From assembly GCF_052324685.1 (NCBI RefSeq), contig NW_027506902.1:150001-214000 (forward strand): a DNA stretch of 64,000 nucleotides, read 5' to 3'. A program made the position numbers and the translations under genes. Every line of letters starts with the position of its first letter. Position 1 is the stretch's first letter. Below the pieces are notes generated by a model. That model saw only the letters and a list, made by a program, of their open reading frames with translations, was not told where the DNA came from and did not search any database. Positions 21,928 through 56,974 of this stretch are shown here, piece by piece. This DNA comes from Brachyhypopomus gauderio (Eukaryota > Chordata > Actinopteri > Gymnotiformes > Hypopomidae).

Positions 21928-23095
21928 AATGGAGGAAAAAGTTAGGACACATACCCTACCCTCTAATAACTAGTGTTGCCCCATTTGGCTGAAATAACTT
22001 CAGTAAGATTATTCTTCTAACCATCTACCAATTTCTGATATCGATCTGAAGAAAGTTTACCCCATTCCTGAACTGCAAATTCTTCAGCTGTGAAAATGTT
22101 TGAGGGGTTTCCTGCATGTACAGCCTGTTTTAAGTCACTCCACATCATCACCACACTTTGACTTGGCCATTTCAAGACTATCCACTTCTTCACAGTTGGT
22201 ATGAGGTTCTTATCTTGGAATGCTGTATTTGGTTCAAACCAAACAGGTCTTCTGTTCTAATGTCCAAATAAATCCATTTTAGACTCATCTGTCCAGAGAA
22301 CAATATTCCAAAAGTCATGGTCTTTGTGTTCTCTCTGTCAAACTTCAGTCTGGCCTTAATGGTTTAGAGAGGAAAGGTTTCCTCCTTGCACACCTCCCAT
22401 GAAAATTAAACTTGTGTATCAGTAGTCTATTTTGGATAGTTGAGTCATGTACTTTCACATTGACAGTAGCAAGAGCCTGCTGTAGGTCCTGCTGAAGGTC
22501 CTGCTGTAGGTCCTGTGATTAACTTTCAGGATTTTTCGTGACTTCTTTTAGCAGCTTACGACCTGGGCATGGTCTCAGTTGTTCTGAATGTCCTCCATTT
22601 GTAAACATTTTTCCGCATGGTTGAATGACTGATGTCAAATGCTTTTGAAATCTTTTAAAATCCCTTAACGGACTCATAAGCAGCCACAGTCTTCTTTCTG
22701 AGGGCTTCAGAAGCTCTTTGGATCTCACCATGGTGCTCACTCTCACTTCAGCAGTCAGGGACACACCAACCTAACACCACACCAAACCAAATTGTTCAGA
22801 AGTTTAAACAGGGCAAGCCTCATTCAAAATGCTAGGTGATGAAGTACTGATCATGTGCACCTGATGTGATGCACGTATGTGTGATCTTAACTATTTTAAG
22901 TGGAACATGTACGGGTGTCCTAATTTATTCTTCACCAGAAATTGAATTATTTTTAAATTACATTTTATAGAAAGTTGTAAAAATGCCTTTCTTAATTTTA
23001 CTTTCTTAAGTAATGTCTAAATATTTACATGTCAGAAATGTTTAAAAATATACAGGCTTTCATAGGGTGTCCTAATTGTTTTGCATGACTGTATA
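21928..23095 (-). mobile_element. Tc1-like transposon, decayed transposase on the minus strand
   Basis: The minus strand encodes MVRSKELLK at the N-terminus (near 22,730), then CPGRKLLKEVTKNPES, and near 22,150-22,030 DLKQAVHAGNPSNI with EEFAVQEWGKLSSDRYQKLV. These match the start, helix-turn-helix linker and C-terminal tail of Tc1 transposases, but stops and frame changes intervene and the DDE core is mostly lost. The ends share GTTAGGACAC / ATTAGGACACCC motifs at about 21,940, 22,915 and 23,070. Whether the outer end is at 22,930 or 23,095 is uncertain. Confidence 0.8.
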
Positions 23096-23319
23096 CATAC
23101 TAGGGTGATGACTTTTATACAACCTCGTTTCCCTGTATCATAATTTGATGAGCTTTCATTTAAGATTAAATAAAATATTACATTCAAGGCAAGTTGATAA
23201 AAAACCTCACGCACAAAATGATTTGACTGTCCTGGCTGACTGTGTCTACGATGTTCTGGAAAATTCTATACATTTCTCTGCTACGTAAATTATTGCACAA
23301 GTCGGTTTCATGACTTATG

Positions 23320-23321
<2 letters not shown>

Positions 23322-23366
<45 letters not shown>

Positions 23367-23371
23367 ATACA

Positions 23372-23447
<76 letters not shown>
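23322..23447. repeat. (TA)n microsatellite, two blocks
   Basis: Two long TA tracts are separated by AGTTAATACAATT, and the same TAGTTAATACAATT follows the second block, so the block plus spacer is itself duplicated. Confidence 0.95.
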
Positions 23448-23452
<5 letters not shown>

Positions 23453-23813
23453 ATACAATTACATAAAATGTAAAATGCTAAAATTTCAATTACATTAAAT
23501 TTCTAAGTGGTTTGTGCGTGACCTTTTTCAATATTTTAATGGAATAAACGTCATTTTAGTCATTAATAGGCAAAAGTTCATTCATTCGTGCTACAGGAAA
23601 TAATGTTTGAGAAAAAAAATAAAAAAGTCATCACCCTAATACATACACACACACTCACACACACACGATGGGCCACAGAAAAGTACATTCCAGCGATATG
23701 ACAAGAGGAACAAGCAAGTCACACCATATTTTGAAAGCGAACCCTGTTCATGTCTTTGCATCTTTGGGCAGGAAGGTTTATGTTTATGATTATGGCTAAA
23801 ATTATCATTATGG

Positions 23814-23920
23814 GGTGAGTTTCCCAAAACGTTCTTAGCGCTAAGTACTTCGTAACCTACTTTGTACGTACGAGGATACAAAGTACTTAGCGCTAAGAAC
23901 ATTTTGGGAAACTCACCCAT
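23814..23920. mobile_element. Palindromic MITE, copy 2
   Basis: GGGGTGAGTTTCCCAAAACG on the left and its inverted counterpart (ATTTTGGGAAACTCACCC) on the right enclose a palindrome with TTCTTAGCGCTAAGTACTTC and its inverted repeat around TACGTACG. It is the more intact relative of 11,899-11,984. Confidence 0.85.
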
Positions 23921-25453
23921 GGTTAGTGCCTATGTATACACGTCTAGCCTTAAGCCAGTTTTAGGATTTACATTAGTTACATTAACATTTGTCTGTGTGT
24001 GTGTGTGTGTGTTTGAGTAGGGAGAGAGCCATTGACTATGAGTATATTAGTGTTTACTGTCACAAGGGCTCAGTGTTGGTCTGTTAAAATATTCACTCTG
24101 TGATTGTGCACAGAAATCATCTTCACTCAATGATTGTGCTATATGAAGTCTGGCATTTGACTGGGGTTTGACTTGTCCTGTGTTATGTCGACAGTATGAA
24201 TGCTACCTTGAGCAAAGACAGAATCCTAACAAACCACTGGTACTGCCCAGATGTGCATGATGTGAAATTCAAACAGAACCCAGAAATCTCATCTAGACAT
24301 GTAGCAGATATCTAATCTAGAGATAAACTGCTGGATGCTTGCCTTTCAAGTATCCATCCACACTCTGGCTGTTATGGTGATTCCTGGACATGCTTCCTAA
24401 ATGTTTTAGAAGTGGTGAAATCTCCCTCTCTCTTTCTCTCACTCTCATTCTTTCTCTTTCAGTGGTTATATAATTAATTCAGGCCAATCACGTCTCTTAT
24501 GTGATACAGTATACCTAACTGGCTGGCTAACAGAATCATTAAAATATCAATGAGCGTAACTGACTTCCCTTTGTGTCAGTGTTTGTATGTGTGTGTGTAC
24601 AGGAGTGTGTGAGAGAGTGTCAGTGTTTACATATATGTGTGTGTCAGAAAGTGTGTGTATGTAAAGAACTGAGTAATCTTCATGACCATTAGAGGGCATT
24701 TCTGCATCACAAGGTCACAGCACATTGTGTGTGTGTGTGTGTGTGTGTGTGTGACACAACTAATAATGACAAGAAAAAGAATCCAAAATCTATATATCCA
24801 ATACAAACTGTATTAATAAATAATGTTTATTTTTATAGCACCTTTCAAGATCAGGGTTGGCCATCAATAAATAGGAACAAAAAACTAGGGAGTACAGAGA
24901 CCAGTGAACCAAAACAATACAACGCAGATAGTGTGAAGGCCTAAGAGACAGCAGTATGTATGTGGCTGGCTGAGGCAGCACTAGCAGAGCACAGATACAT
25001 TGATGTGAGCTCATGAGCTTGTTGCAGTGGACACACTGAAGAATCTGGATGCGTGACAGGAGATGGTGCTCACTCTAGGTCAGGAGTGTGACCTTCGACT
25101 GTGACCCACTAACCTCCTTGTTCTCATGCGTAGCATGTGCGTGGATGTGTGAGCGAGTGAACTTGCCGTGTCAGGATGAAGTGTGTGTGCGTGTGTGCAT
25201 GAGAGAGACACCTAAATAGCACACCTAACAGATGTGGAGGAGCAGCACAGACGTCAGAGCGCTATAAATAGCTTCTCTTTCATCAGTGTTCCTGTATGTA
25301 TTATCTGTGGGTTTGTATATGTGTATGCATGAATGTCTGTTCCTTTTTTGTTTTATGTTAAAGGTTTTGTTATAATATTTATTATAAGCTGTAATAAATA
25401 ATGGAAGATGGTCCATGGAAGATGGAATTGTAAGCACTGGTGGACTGAACAGA

Positions 25454-25456
25454 GAG

Positions 25457-25504
<48 letters not shown>

Positions 25505-25505
25505 A
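25454..25505. repeat. (GA)n microsatellite
   Basis: GATAGATAGA followed by about 16 GA units and a (GAAA) tail. Confidence 0.9.
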
Positions 25506-28222
25506 GAGGCAGCAGCATATTTTTGCCCTCCTTGACCTCGGCTCTGGGTGTCTGTGTCCAGTCATCCCTGTTTGTCTTTAAAGACGTGGACCGATGAGCC
25601 GTGTCATACATAATGGACAGGGACAAACTCAAAATTTTTGCTATGTTTTGACATATAAGCAATAACTATGAGTTTAGAGCATGTAATACAAACATTACAT
25701 CCCTATGGGGTAAAAAAATAGCAATCATATCCCTTTTAAACACAGTCCCCAAATTTTCAAAGATCAAAAGTAAGGAGACAAATGGCTGCTCTGCTGTGTC
25801 CAGACCAGGTGTGTGCTGTATCAAGAAGTCACACACGAGAGAGTTCCTCTGGTTTTTCTAGTGATTCACTTCGCTTGCCAGTTTGGCTATTCCTGTTACT
25901 GCCCCTTTTCCTGCTCCCGGACTCGCGTCCTGGAGTCGGGTCCCAGAGTCGGGTCCTGGAGTCTGTTATTGCTTCTGATTTACACGTTAAACATTCAAAC
26001 CTTGTTTTACATTAACCTGCTTGTGGCAGGACACAACAGTCCTGGCCCTCACAGAAACTCTCACATGACACCACAGTCCTGGCCCACAAGGAATCTCCTA
26101 CAGGAGACCACAACCCTGGCAAAACTTGCTAACAGAAACATAAAGTTACACAATATAAAAGAAAAATATTAAACATCCTTAAAACAAACATGTAGAGTTT
26201 GTACGACATTAAGTAGAGCTGGGCAATATGACAAAAAAACGAATCTTCATATGCTTACAAGAAATGATGATAGATATGATATGATGAAATATGATGAAAA
26301 TGACATTATGAAAACTTTTGCAAAGTGTAAAGTGTCACTGTTTATCTGTAATAACAGATAGATAATGTATTACCTGTCTGTTCCTCTCCATTGTTTTTTA
26401 CTGACTCAGTACACTGCAGTGAATGTAGTATGAAATGGGGAAATAATGCTGCTACCTTTAGCTGCAGTGTTTTGGGGGTTTTGTTGTTGTTGTTTAACGC
26501 ATACTTTCCACAACACATACAACCTTGGGGGTCATGCCTCCGACGTGTGTTTGTGTGTACGAGAGGGCGAGAATGACCGTGTGTAGCAGATGTAAAAATA
26601 TAGGCCTACTTTGGTTCATGTTTGCTTCATATAAATAAGCATTGGGCAACTGTACAACTAGTTTTCACTCTGCAACATTCATTATGTTTTGTCATTTTAG
26701 TTAAACAAAATGTTAAAAGGCTAAAAGCATTTGAGTAAAAAGCGGTACTATTTATTTTACAGACATGCAGTTTGTAGGTTCGCGCTAAATTTCTGTACTT
26801 CAGTCTGCGTTAAGTAGCCTACACAAGGCGCTCGTATACCTTTATGAACTGCTCCGTGTAAAGGAGGCCTAAAACAATTACTGTTGGACAATGGCATTAA
26901 TTTGTAATATGACGTGATTACAGACGTATTTCATATTTTGGAATGTTTTGTGTTTCTTGATATGGTGGTAAAATGAGTTATGTTGAGTGTCCTAAGATAG
27001 GCCTACGTGAGCGAATAGCTGGAGCAATGCTATCTGCTGAGATATTGAGAATTTCTTCTCTCGTTGTCTCAGGAGTCTCTGTAATGAACCATCCTTTAAC
27101 ATTTAATTATGTTACATCTTTTACAACACAAAACAACAATAAATGTCTTGCGAGAGGACTGACTCAGTGTATTTTATATACACAAGTTCATACAAGGTTC
27201 ATCCCAGTATTACCAGTGACGCACAAATGACAGGACCGGATAAATAGGAAAGGCTGCTGGTGTGCTAGTTTATTTGTGTTTTAAATCGAACTGTTAACGT
27301 CATTTTCTATACCTTGCACAAAATAATATCGAATCTTTCGGTATTTGCGATATCTCAGCGACACGATGAAGGTATGCTCTCATTAGTGTAGGATCACAGG
27401 AACACCTCTGACTACACAACACGTTACCTCAACTATGAAGTCCAGTGTCGTGTCCAATTACTTGTGAATGACATGAACCGTACAACCATTCAAACGTTTG
27501 GGCACGTGTTTGTTTTCTAGCGTGTGCGAGCGTGTTTCTTTCTGACGGGCACATAATGGGATGTCCTAGACAGCTGTTTGTTTTTTTTTGCCGTGTTGAT
27601 AGAAGCAGAAGATGCAGTGTGTACCAGGGAGGTATGCTAACACCTCTGCACCATTCCTCACACACGCATGCACACGCACGCACGCACGCACACACACGCG
27701 CACAGCAGAGACACTGCACCAACTAGCACAGGCACTTGCGACAATAGGCCCCCTGCGTTTAGCACATGTGGCAGGGCAAAAGCCAACCACCTCCCACGCC
27801 TGCACCCTCTTCCATATGCAATGTGAACTGATATTTCATTAAGTTTGATTTGTGTGTGTGGGGGTGGGGGGTGGGCGATGTATGTTTTATTTGTGTGTGT
27901 GTGACTTCGTTATCCTCACTAATGCTTGAAATGTCCCATTTCCACATTTATATCATGATTTCTGGTCTCTTTTATGCTTTTCTTTTAATCGTTGTTGTGC
28001 TCTTCGTATTCCCACATGTTATAAGACTAATATATCTGAGAACTGTGATACCATGACACCATTGAAAAAGAGATCTCTCTCTCTTTTCCTCCTTCCTCAC
28101 ATTATACGGCTTATAGCCACGCAAGGTCATTTTCAAGGACACTCCAGTATCCCTGCCCGCCTCCTGGTTGGCTAACTGACTGTTAAAGAGACAGCATTCT
28201 GCCAAGCACAAGCTCCCAGGGC

Positions 28223-28223
<1 letters not shown>

Positions 28224-28290
<67 letters not shown>
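28224..28290. repeat. (CA)n microsatellite
   Basis: About 32 uninterrupted CA units. Confidence 0.98.
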
Positions 28291-28292
<2 letters not shown>

Positions 28293-28675
28293 CTTACAGC
28301 AGACTGCAGCGTCAGCAGTCACACATCGTTTACAAGTGTGGCAATCCCTCAAGATGCACCATGTCAGAATATAAATAATTCTTCAGCAGTCACATTCAGC
28401 CTTTTTAGGTGAGTGCAGAACCAGCAAGCCCCGCCCCAATCTGTCCGCGCTGCAGCGATGACCTTTCCTCCACCTGCCCTTTAGCAGGGGAGCAGGGGCC
28501 CCGCTATTCATGAGCCCACCTAAAGGTCACAGTCATCAGGAGAGGGGGTGTGAGCCTCAGCCCCTCGGTCCGAAAGGCCCGTTTCACTGACCAACCACAG
28601 CCTGCGGTCCCTGCTGGAGGAAGGGAGCGGCACTCACAGCTTCTTCTGACCCACTTTAAATTAAACAGGCGTGAG

Positions 28676-28679
28676 AGAA

Positions 28680-28748
<69 letters not shown>
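28676..28748. repeat. (GA)n microsatellite
   Basis: About 34 GA units with a single CAGAGA interruption near the start. Confidence 0.97.
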
Positions 28749-28750
<2 letters not shown>

Positions 28751-29296
28751 TACAGTTGAATGGGACTGAAAGGATTACAGATGATGGACTACTGCAAACT
28801 TTACAAAAATCAAGTTGATGATCAAGTAGATGTCGTGTAGACTTTTATAACGACTAGTACACCATTCAGTATGCCTAGGTAAAAATACTCACACAACTGT
28901 TTGTATGTGTGTGTGCATTTCAAGCTGAGGTTTATTGGTCATATATCACCTAGTCCTCGTCTAATGTTCCTGTCTCGGTGTCCCTGTCTCCTTGTCTCTG
29001 TGTCCTCTTTCATATTCACTCCTCAGGTTGTCTTCCTCTGTCTCAACACCATTCCACCCTGCTCATCTTTTCCCTCTGCCTGTTCCTTCTGTCCACCAGC
29101 TAACTCGGTCATGCTAGCCACTTCCTCCCCAAGGGGGCATCTTCTCTCTCTATTCCTCTTATCCCTTCTTTTTTTCCACTCCTCCATTCCCATGGTCCTT
29201 GTCCTCATCTGAGAAGACACCCCAGTTACTATTCCCAGTCTGTGTGCTCCATCACAGGGAACACTGCATAGAATTTGTGTACTGCCCTCCCCTCAC

Positions 29297-29307
29297 ACAC
29301 ACACACT

Positions 29308-29398
<91 letters not shown>

Positions 29399-29403
29399 AC
29401 ACA
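29297..29403. repeat. (CA)n microsatellite
   Basis: About 50 CA units with two ACTCA interruptions. Confidence 0.97.
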
Positions 29404-31379
29404 AAACATGTGCCCAAACGTGCCTACACAGCAATCTTAGTAGAATAGAATGTCTAGCTCTCAGTTATATGCTGTGCTTGTCAGACACTGTTCCTGTCAC
29501 TCTCTTCCTGAACTGCTTACACAGGCCTCAGCACGGAATGACATTTCAGTCTCTTCCTCTGTCTTGCTTTTCCTGCATGTCTCTTAAAGACTTCTATAGT
29601 TTTCTATCTCTCCCTCTCTCCCCCTTTCTCTCTCCCTCTCCCTCTCTCCTCTTTTTCCAAGTCAGCACAATGATTTTGAGGCAAGGTCACCTGACCGCTG
29701 TTGCTGTGGAGACCGAAGTTGGGGATGTTTTTCCTCCTTGGAGAGATAGCAAGAGAAAGACTAAAGGTAAAGAGTTACTGAAGGATACTGAACATACACT
29801 GCGACGGCCATTTTACCTATTCAAAAGGCAAGGGAAAACTTTATTAAAAGTGCAAGTTGTGAACAATGTTTAAAAGATTGCAGTCTCAAACAACACCTTA
29901 GGTTTATTTTATTAAAAACATGTATATCTATATATGATAGTAGTATAAACATTTAAAGTATTAAATGCATAGTAAACACAATGTTTCTGTGTGAGAAGCT
30001 GCCACTGTTTTCTAAGACATGTCTGGTCTTTCAGACCTCAGGAGACCTCCCCATCACTGCATTGAGGGGGAGCTCCTAACAGGAGGTGCCTTCATCCTGC
30101 CACAGCTATACTCATCCTCCTCTCTTCTGTTTCCAGTGTGTTTGTGTATTAGCACATGCCAAACACACAACAAAGTATATACAGTGACTACATATCTATC
30201 TCTTCCCCTTCCTAGGAGACAATATCTCAGAGGGCTTTCATTCCTACCACTGACCACAGGAACCGACAGTTGCAGCAAAATGAGCTATGACACTGTATGC
30301 ATCTGGAATAAAATTAACTGGGGAATAAACTGTAGCAAAAAGCACAGGTTTTCTTCTAAAGAGATAAGGTCCTTGAAGTAAGATGTGCTGACCTTGTGCA
30401 GGGTCATGGAAAATAACTTATGTATAATTTACATATCATGAGGAACAAAATTTCATAGAATTTGCATAATGATTCCATAAGTGGCACTAAGAATACTTTA
30501 ATTAGCAGCGAGTGGCGCAAGATTTGGGTGGAGTGACCAAGTATCTGTTTTAACGGTACATTGTTGGATCGCCCCTCTTAAAGGAGCACGCTGCATTGTG
30601 TGATCTGTGAAAATCTTCTAATGCAATAGAAGCTTGTTTGAATTGCTTGAACGACTCTGACTGATTTCCTTTCTACACATCAAGGAACACGTGAACACTT
30701 AAACACTAAACAAGGAGGGTGCTCATACAAAGGTCATCTAAGCAGCCATTTACAGGTGAAAATCAGTGCTGGCCTGTAGCACAGGATGCAGGACCTTCAG
30801 TGATAATTTCCTAACTGAAATTTTGGTCCAGAGCTGTAAATTGCAGGGAAGGGAAGCGATGTTCGCAACATTCGTACTGAGAGGGTCTGAATATGCAGTG
30901 ATGTGACTGAGGACAGACCTAACAGGCATGGAGTAACAAAGGGCCTAGTGCAGCACAACTGGCGCGCGTGGGGCTGCATGCACGCGTGTTCAACGCTTTA
31001 ACATTTACGTCACGCCACAAAAGTATTCGGCAGGCCAACCTTTTAAAAAGAAGTGCCATGCTACATTACTAACTTTGACTTAGCTTGTAGAGTCCGGTCA
31101 TTAAGCAAATTTCTCCGGAGAACAACGGATGATGGCCCGGTACACTGAATTCTGCAGTAACGAAGGAGGGGCATTTGTTACATTCGATTGGTCCGTTTAA
31201 TCATCCATCGCCGTGAGGATTGGACGAATGATACGTCGATCGAAAAACGCACTGGGTTCTCATTGGATCTGTGGGTATATTGTGGGCGGTTCGCGGAAAA
31301 TGTTCATTTATGAGGTTGGAAAGGTTGAAGAGTGCATCACTTACATCCACCGGTGCTTCTTCCTAAGGCGGAGTGGTGC

Positions 31380-31831
31380 GGGGAGTAGCGGGGAGTACTG
31401 CGGCAGCTGGCTGTACCGCGGAGGTAGACGAAATCCCAAAAACGGGACAGTGCAGCGTCTTAGTTTTGCCGGCTTTGTCGCAAGTACTGAGCAGTGTGCT
31501 GAGACCGGCATACTCATGAGATGTGCTGCCCTGCTCTGTAATTTAATTCGATAGTTTATTTAATTCGCTTTAATCTTTTGAAGGTTATAAAACTCGATAA
31601 CTTTATATTCCAAAGAGTAACTTATTTTATTTTAATACTTATTGCAACTTTGACAACTAATCTGCAGTTACTTTGTTAGGTTAACACATCGAAAAATCTA
31701 AGCAGTTCAGTATTTTTACCTCGCATTTCCATATATATTTTTGAAACACTCACATTTCCCTCCTCGTTCAACCTGAAAGGCTGACATCTTCTCGTCGTAT
31801 CAAGTGAGGAGAGCGGACTGACTGCGCAACC
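31380..31831 (+). promoter_or_regulatory. atp1a3: Probable atp1a3 promoter and 5' untranslated region
   Basis: A G/C-rich block (31,365-31,440) is followed by a TATA-like TATAAAA at 31,586-31,592, about 240 bases before the inferred start codon. No open frame is shared with the gene. The transcription start itself is not visible; this is an inference from position. Confidence 0.35.
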
Positions 31832-53336
<21,505 letters not shown>

Positions 53337-53513
53337 TCGACAAACTCCTTCCGTACTCCTTCCTTTACATCTCCCATTTTTCTTCTCCTCCGTGTTCCTC
53401 TATGCCTGATCAAGACGCACAATCGTGTGCCCTCTCAGCCCCTCCCCCCACCATCCCGTCACACAGCCGCTTAGAGCCAACGCCGCGTCCGCCCCCAAAG
53501 AGATAACCGCAAA

Positions 53514-53535
53514 GCCCCCCCCCCCCCCCCCCCCA
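53514..53535. repeat. Poly-C run in the putative 3' UTR
   Basis: About 21 consecutive C residues preceding AGCTCACCACAG. Confidence 0.95.
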
Positions 53536-54186
53536 GCTCACCACAGACCACCTCTGCGCCCCTCCCCCGCTGCCCTATAGTACTCCTTGCATGTCTTTTC
53601 ATTTGGGTGTGTACATAAAGTCTACAACATATTTACCTATGGCAGCTGCATAATCATTATGTAGATCTGAGAGGAGCTTTCGATGCTTTAAAGGAGAATA
53701 TGTGTGCGTGAACGCGCGTGTATGTGTGTGTGTGTGTGTGTGTGTGGTTGCTCGGCTACCAAAGGGCCAGTCCTCCGCCCCTTCCTCATCTCTGCATTTG
53801 TAACTCCTCCCTCGGTTTATCAGACCTTTTTTACTCCTCTCCACTCCACCCGCTCCACCCCTCCATCTTTCTTCCAATCACACACGGGTACACGGATCAC
53901 ATGACTTGTGGCGGGACGCCACCGCCGGTAGGCTTTCCTTAATGCTCCCGCCACCTCCGCCTGTCTGGAAAACCTCCCCCCTCCCCCTCCCCCTCCCCCC
54001 TTCTTGTCTTCCTGTCCATGTCGATCGCCTTTCCATTTCTGGCTCTCAGTGTCCGGTCACGTGACCAGTGGCGGAGCACAGGGTGGTTCAGAGGCTGGAA
54101 CTGGTTTTCTCTCTTTTTTTTTGTCAAAGATGGAGAGAAGCATGTCAGCTGTTTCTACAGGAGAACTTAAGTACACCCTCATCTTT

Positions 54187-54219
<33 letters not shown>

Positions 54220-54891
54220 GCTGTTTTTTTCCTCTATTACCTGCTCTTCTTCCTCTGACTTTGTGTTCTCTGCTGCAGTACCTATTTCAAACACAACCTC
54301 AGAGTGTGTGCTTTAGAAAAATACAACATATACTATATCACAGTACCGTGTTCTCTCAAATGAATTACCACTTTGGAAGACAAAATGCCTGAAGAAACAG
54401 AATGGCTCTCTTGCGTGTCTGTTGTGACTGGAATATACGCTGATGCAAAACAATGTGGATGAAAGTCCCTTATCAGGTTTTTGGAGAGTTGGTATTAACT
54501 CAGAATAATGTTTCAGGTTCTACTGCCATTTTGGTTCCAACCACACCAGGTTCTGCTTTTTCCCTCACACTAATGTTTGTTTTTTTTTATTATTAAAAAA
54601 AAAAGAAAAAAAAGAATGCTGTATCATCATTGGATTTTGCCTGAGTGGACAAAAACAACATTTCCTAAAGCAGAGTGGTCATATCATACTACATTTCTTT
54701 ATTATAAGAGATATAGAAGTTTAGCAAACCTGCTTGCTTATTGATGCCTATGAGATGGACCCCAGTCTCTGCCACAGTCGCATTACTGGTGATGACTGCA
54801 GTGAACCTGGTGTGTGTTGGGCCGCTACTGCTGGTTGATCTGAAATGGCAAGCATGTGCTGTGTGTGGAGCCGCCACAGGTCTTGTGCTGT

Positions 54892-54895
<4 letters not shown>

Positions 54896-54930
<35 letters not shown>
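54896..54930. repeat. (GT)n microsatellite
   Basis: About 17 GT units ending in GCGCGC. Confidence 0.95.
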
Positions 54931-54942
<12 letters not shown>

Positions 54943-55084
54943 GTGGAAGAAGTGTGCTGTAGCAGTCTGCCTAAGACTGCGTCCATCTCAAAGAGGAGTT
55001 GAGGGTGACAAAGGAAACAGAAGAATAACCTATGCGGAAAATTATTATAGAAACAAAATGTTTGAAAGCAATGAAACCAACACC

Positions 55085-55090
55085 AATAAA
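55085..55090 (+). terminator. atp1a3: Candidate atp1a3 polyadenylation signal
   Basis: AATAAA in the context CACCAATAAAACATC, about 1.75 kb after the stop codon. Confidence 0.4.
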
Positions 55091-55949
55091 ACATCTAGAA
55101 CATTTAATACAACAAAATCTATGTGTCTTCATTCCACTTGTCCCTCATCGTCTCTGCGGTTACCTCTCCAGTACACTGACCCTCACATAACTGCATATAA
55201 ATCATGATTTATTAAAGTACAGTTAACAATTATACAGTTACATGCCCAGGCAGTACAAACGCAGAAGCCGCACTGCAGCAAACTACCACCAAAGTCACAT
55301 TGTAATATCTGAACTTTACACTATAAAATCTGCAGTGTGAGTGTTTCTGGACCGATAAGTCAACACAGTAAGAACACGGAATATGAGAATCATGGATTTC
55401 TAAGGCAAAAGCTGGCAATGGTTCTGGTTTAGAATGAGTCACTGTTGATATGCTGACAGAAACAGTTTCCTTTGGATACTCTTACATCAGCACCACGTCC
55501 TTATTTGAAAAGCAGGCAGCCCAGCCAAACACACACACACACACACACATACACACACATAGTACAAGTGCACTGCAATCAGCCCCCACCCTGTTCACTG
55601 CACCACTGTAATGAAGTATCGACCGGCCTGCCTTTTTTGCCGCAGTATGGTGTAAAGAAAAAGGGAGAGCTTATTCTCCAAGGTCATTACTATAGCAACC
55701 AAAAAATATATTAGACTGGCTGCAGGGAACAGGTCCATGAGGTCAATGAGGTCAGGGAAGAATTGAGAGATAGACAGAAAGAGATTGATTGATTACGAAT
55801 GAACGCAAGATACAAAGGGTCTCGACTGCCCCAATATCCATCTGTATTGAGGGAATTCAAGGCCTCATAACACCATGAAAGCTCCACCCTTCCCCAGACA
55901 TTCTGCTGCGACATCAGACACAGCACACAATGTTTTACAGGCTGTGAAC

Positions 55950-55955
55950 TTTATT
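55950..55955 (-). terminator. rabac1: Candidate rabac1 polyadenylation signal
   Basis: AATAAA on the minus strand (TTTATT on the plus), about 930 bases after the rabac1 stop codon. Another lies at about 55,208-55,213. Confidence 0.4.
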
Positions 55956-56885
55956 GCACTTCCCTTTAGATTAAAAACAGAGAGAAAAAGAAAAAAAACT
56001 AATCTAAAAAATTTTATGTTATGGACAAAATTAACATAAGCCCCGGCAATAAATGCATTTTGGTTTGTAATGCAGCAACATGCGTTAACTAAATCAGACT
56101 TAAAACACCGTATATCACACAACATGGCAGCCTACCACCGCTGGGAGCAGGAGGTATGGAGCAGGACACAATGCTGTTGATGATGATGGCAATGACAGCA
56201 CCCTGGATAGCTTTCAGTCCACCTACACTTGCTTTAACTGGCTTCCTTTACTCCCCCCATATGGATTCTGCAGACTTGATTTAGTCCATCTTCAGTAAGC
56301 TACTAACACTCTACTCAAAGCTTCCCATAAGGGTCTGAGGAAGCACCAATTTTAAGAAACATTGTTTCTCTCATGGAATATGACAATTTCTTTTAGAGGT
56401 TGCTGATCATTGCCTTTGCATTCCTACATTATTTTAAGGCTCAATTTGTCTCACACATTTTGTATCTGTGCATGCCTTGGGTTCTCGTTATCTGCCAAGC
56501 GTGTGCACTTAAAGACAACATACGGTGCACATTCACCATATAACACATGTGGGTGGATTTGCATGAGCTGCCAGTAAAGATAAATTGTGCTTGGTCAGTT
56601 TTCTCATTGAAGTACGTCAGTTTGCAAACAAAACAAATTGGACTGTGAATGATGCAGACGGGTAAGGGTGCAGTACCAGCGCCTGGAAGCGTCTGGGCCA
56701 GATATGTAGGTCTAGGTATGTATACTGATCAGTACGTGAGCAAGACAATATTGACCTCGTTCATAAGAACTGGAGAAGAGAATGGCCAATAAGAGGACAG
56801 TAACAACATGCGTAACAGGAGAGATGCTTTTTTAGATAAATAATTGGTCAAAAGGCAAAAAGGTCGGAGGCCATAGGTCAGAGGA

Positions 56886-56974
56886 TTAAACAGGCTCCAT
56901 TAGTAGCTCCTCCACGTCTGAAGACTCCAGCTCACGGAAGGCTGCATGGGTGCCAATCACTGCCAGCGTAGCTC
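56886..56974 (-). CDS. rabac1: rabac1 coding exon 5 (terminal)
   Basis: 89 bases ending in ELESSDVEELLMEPV and TAA. Acceptor GTCTCACCCAG on the minus strand. Confidence 0.93.

Larger units (their letters stand above)
23921..31200. other. Gene-poor upstream region of atp1a3
   Basis: No coding exon was recognised. It contains microsatellites, a possible LINE/SINE tail near 24,815-24,850 (TTTATAGCACCTTTCAAGA), a repeat-like start GTAGAGCTGGGCAATATGAC at about 26,215, and a GC-rich stretch at 28,415-28,640 that could be regulatory but shows nothing decisive. Confidence 0.4.
53337..55103 (+). other. atp1a3: Probable atp1a3 3' untranslated region
   Basis: The region downstream of the stop lacks coding potential. 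It has a poly-C run (about 53,514-53,535), CT-rich stretches, an A-rich stretch near 54,594-54,614 and a GT tract (54,896-54,930). An AATAAA at 55,085-55,090 is a plausible polyadenylation signal. The true end is an inference. Confidence 0.45.
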
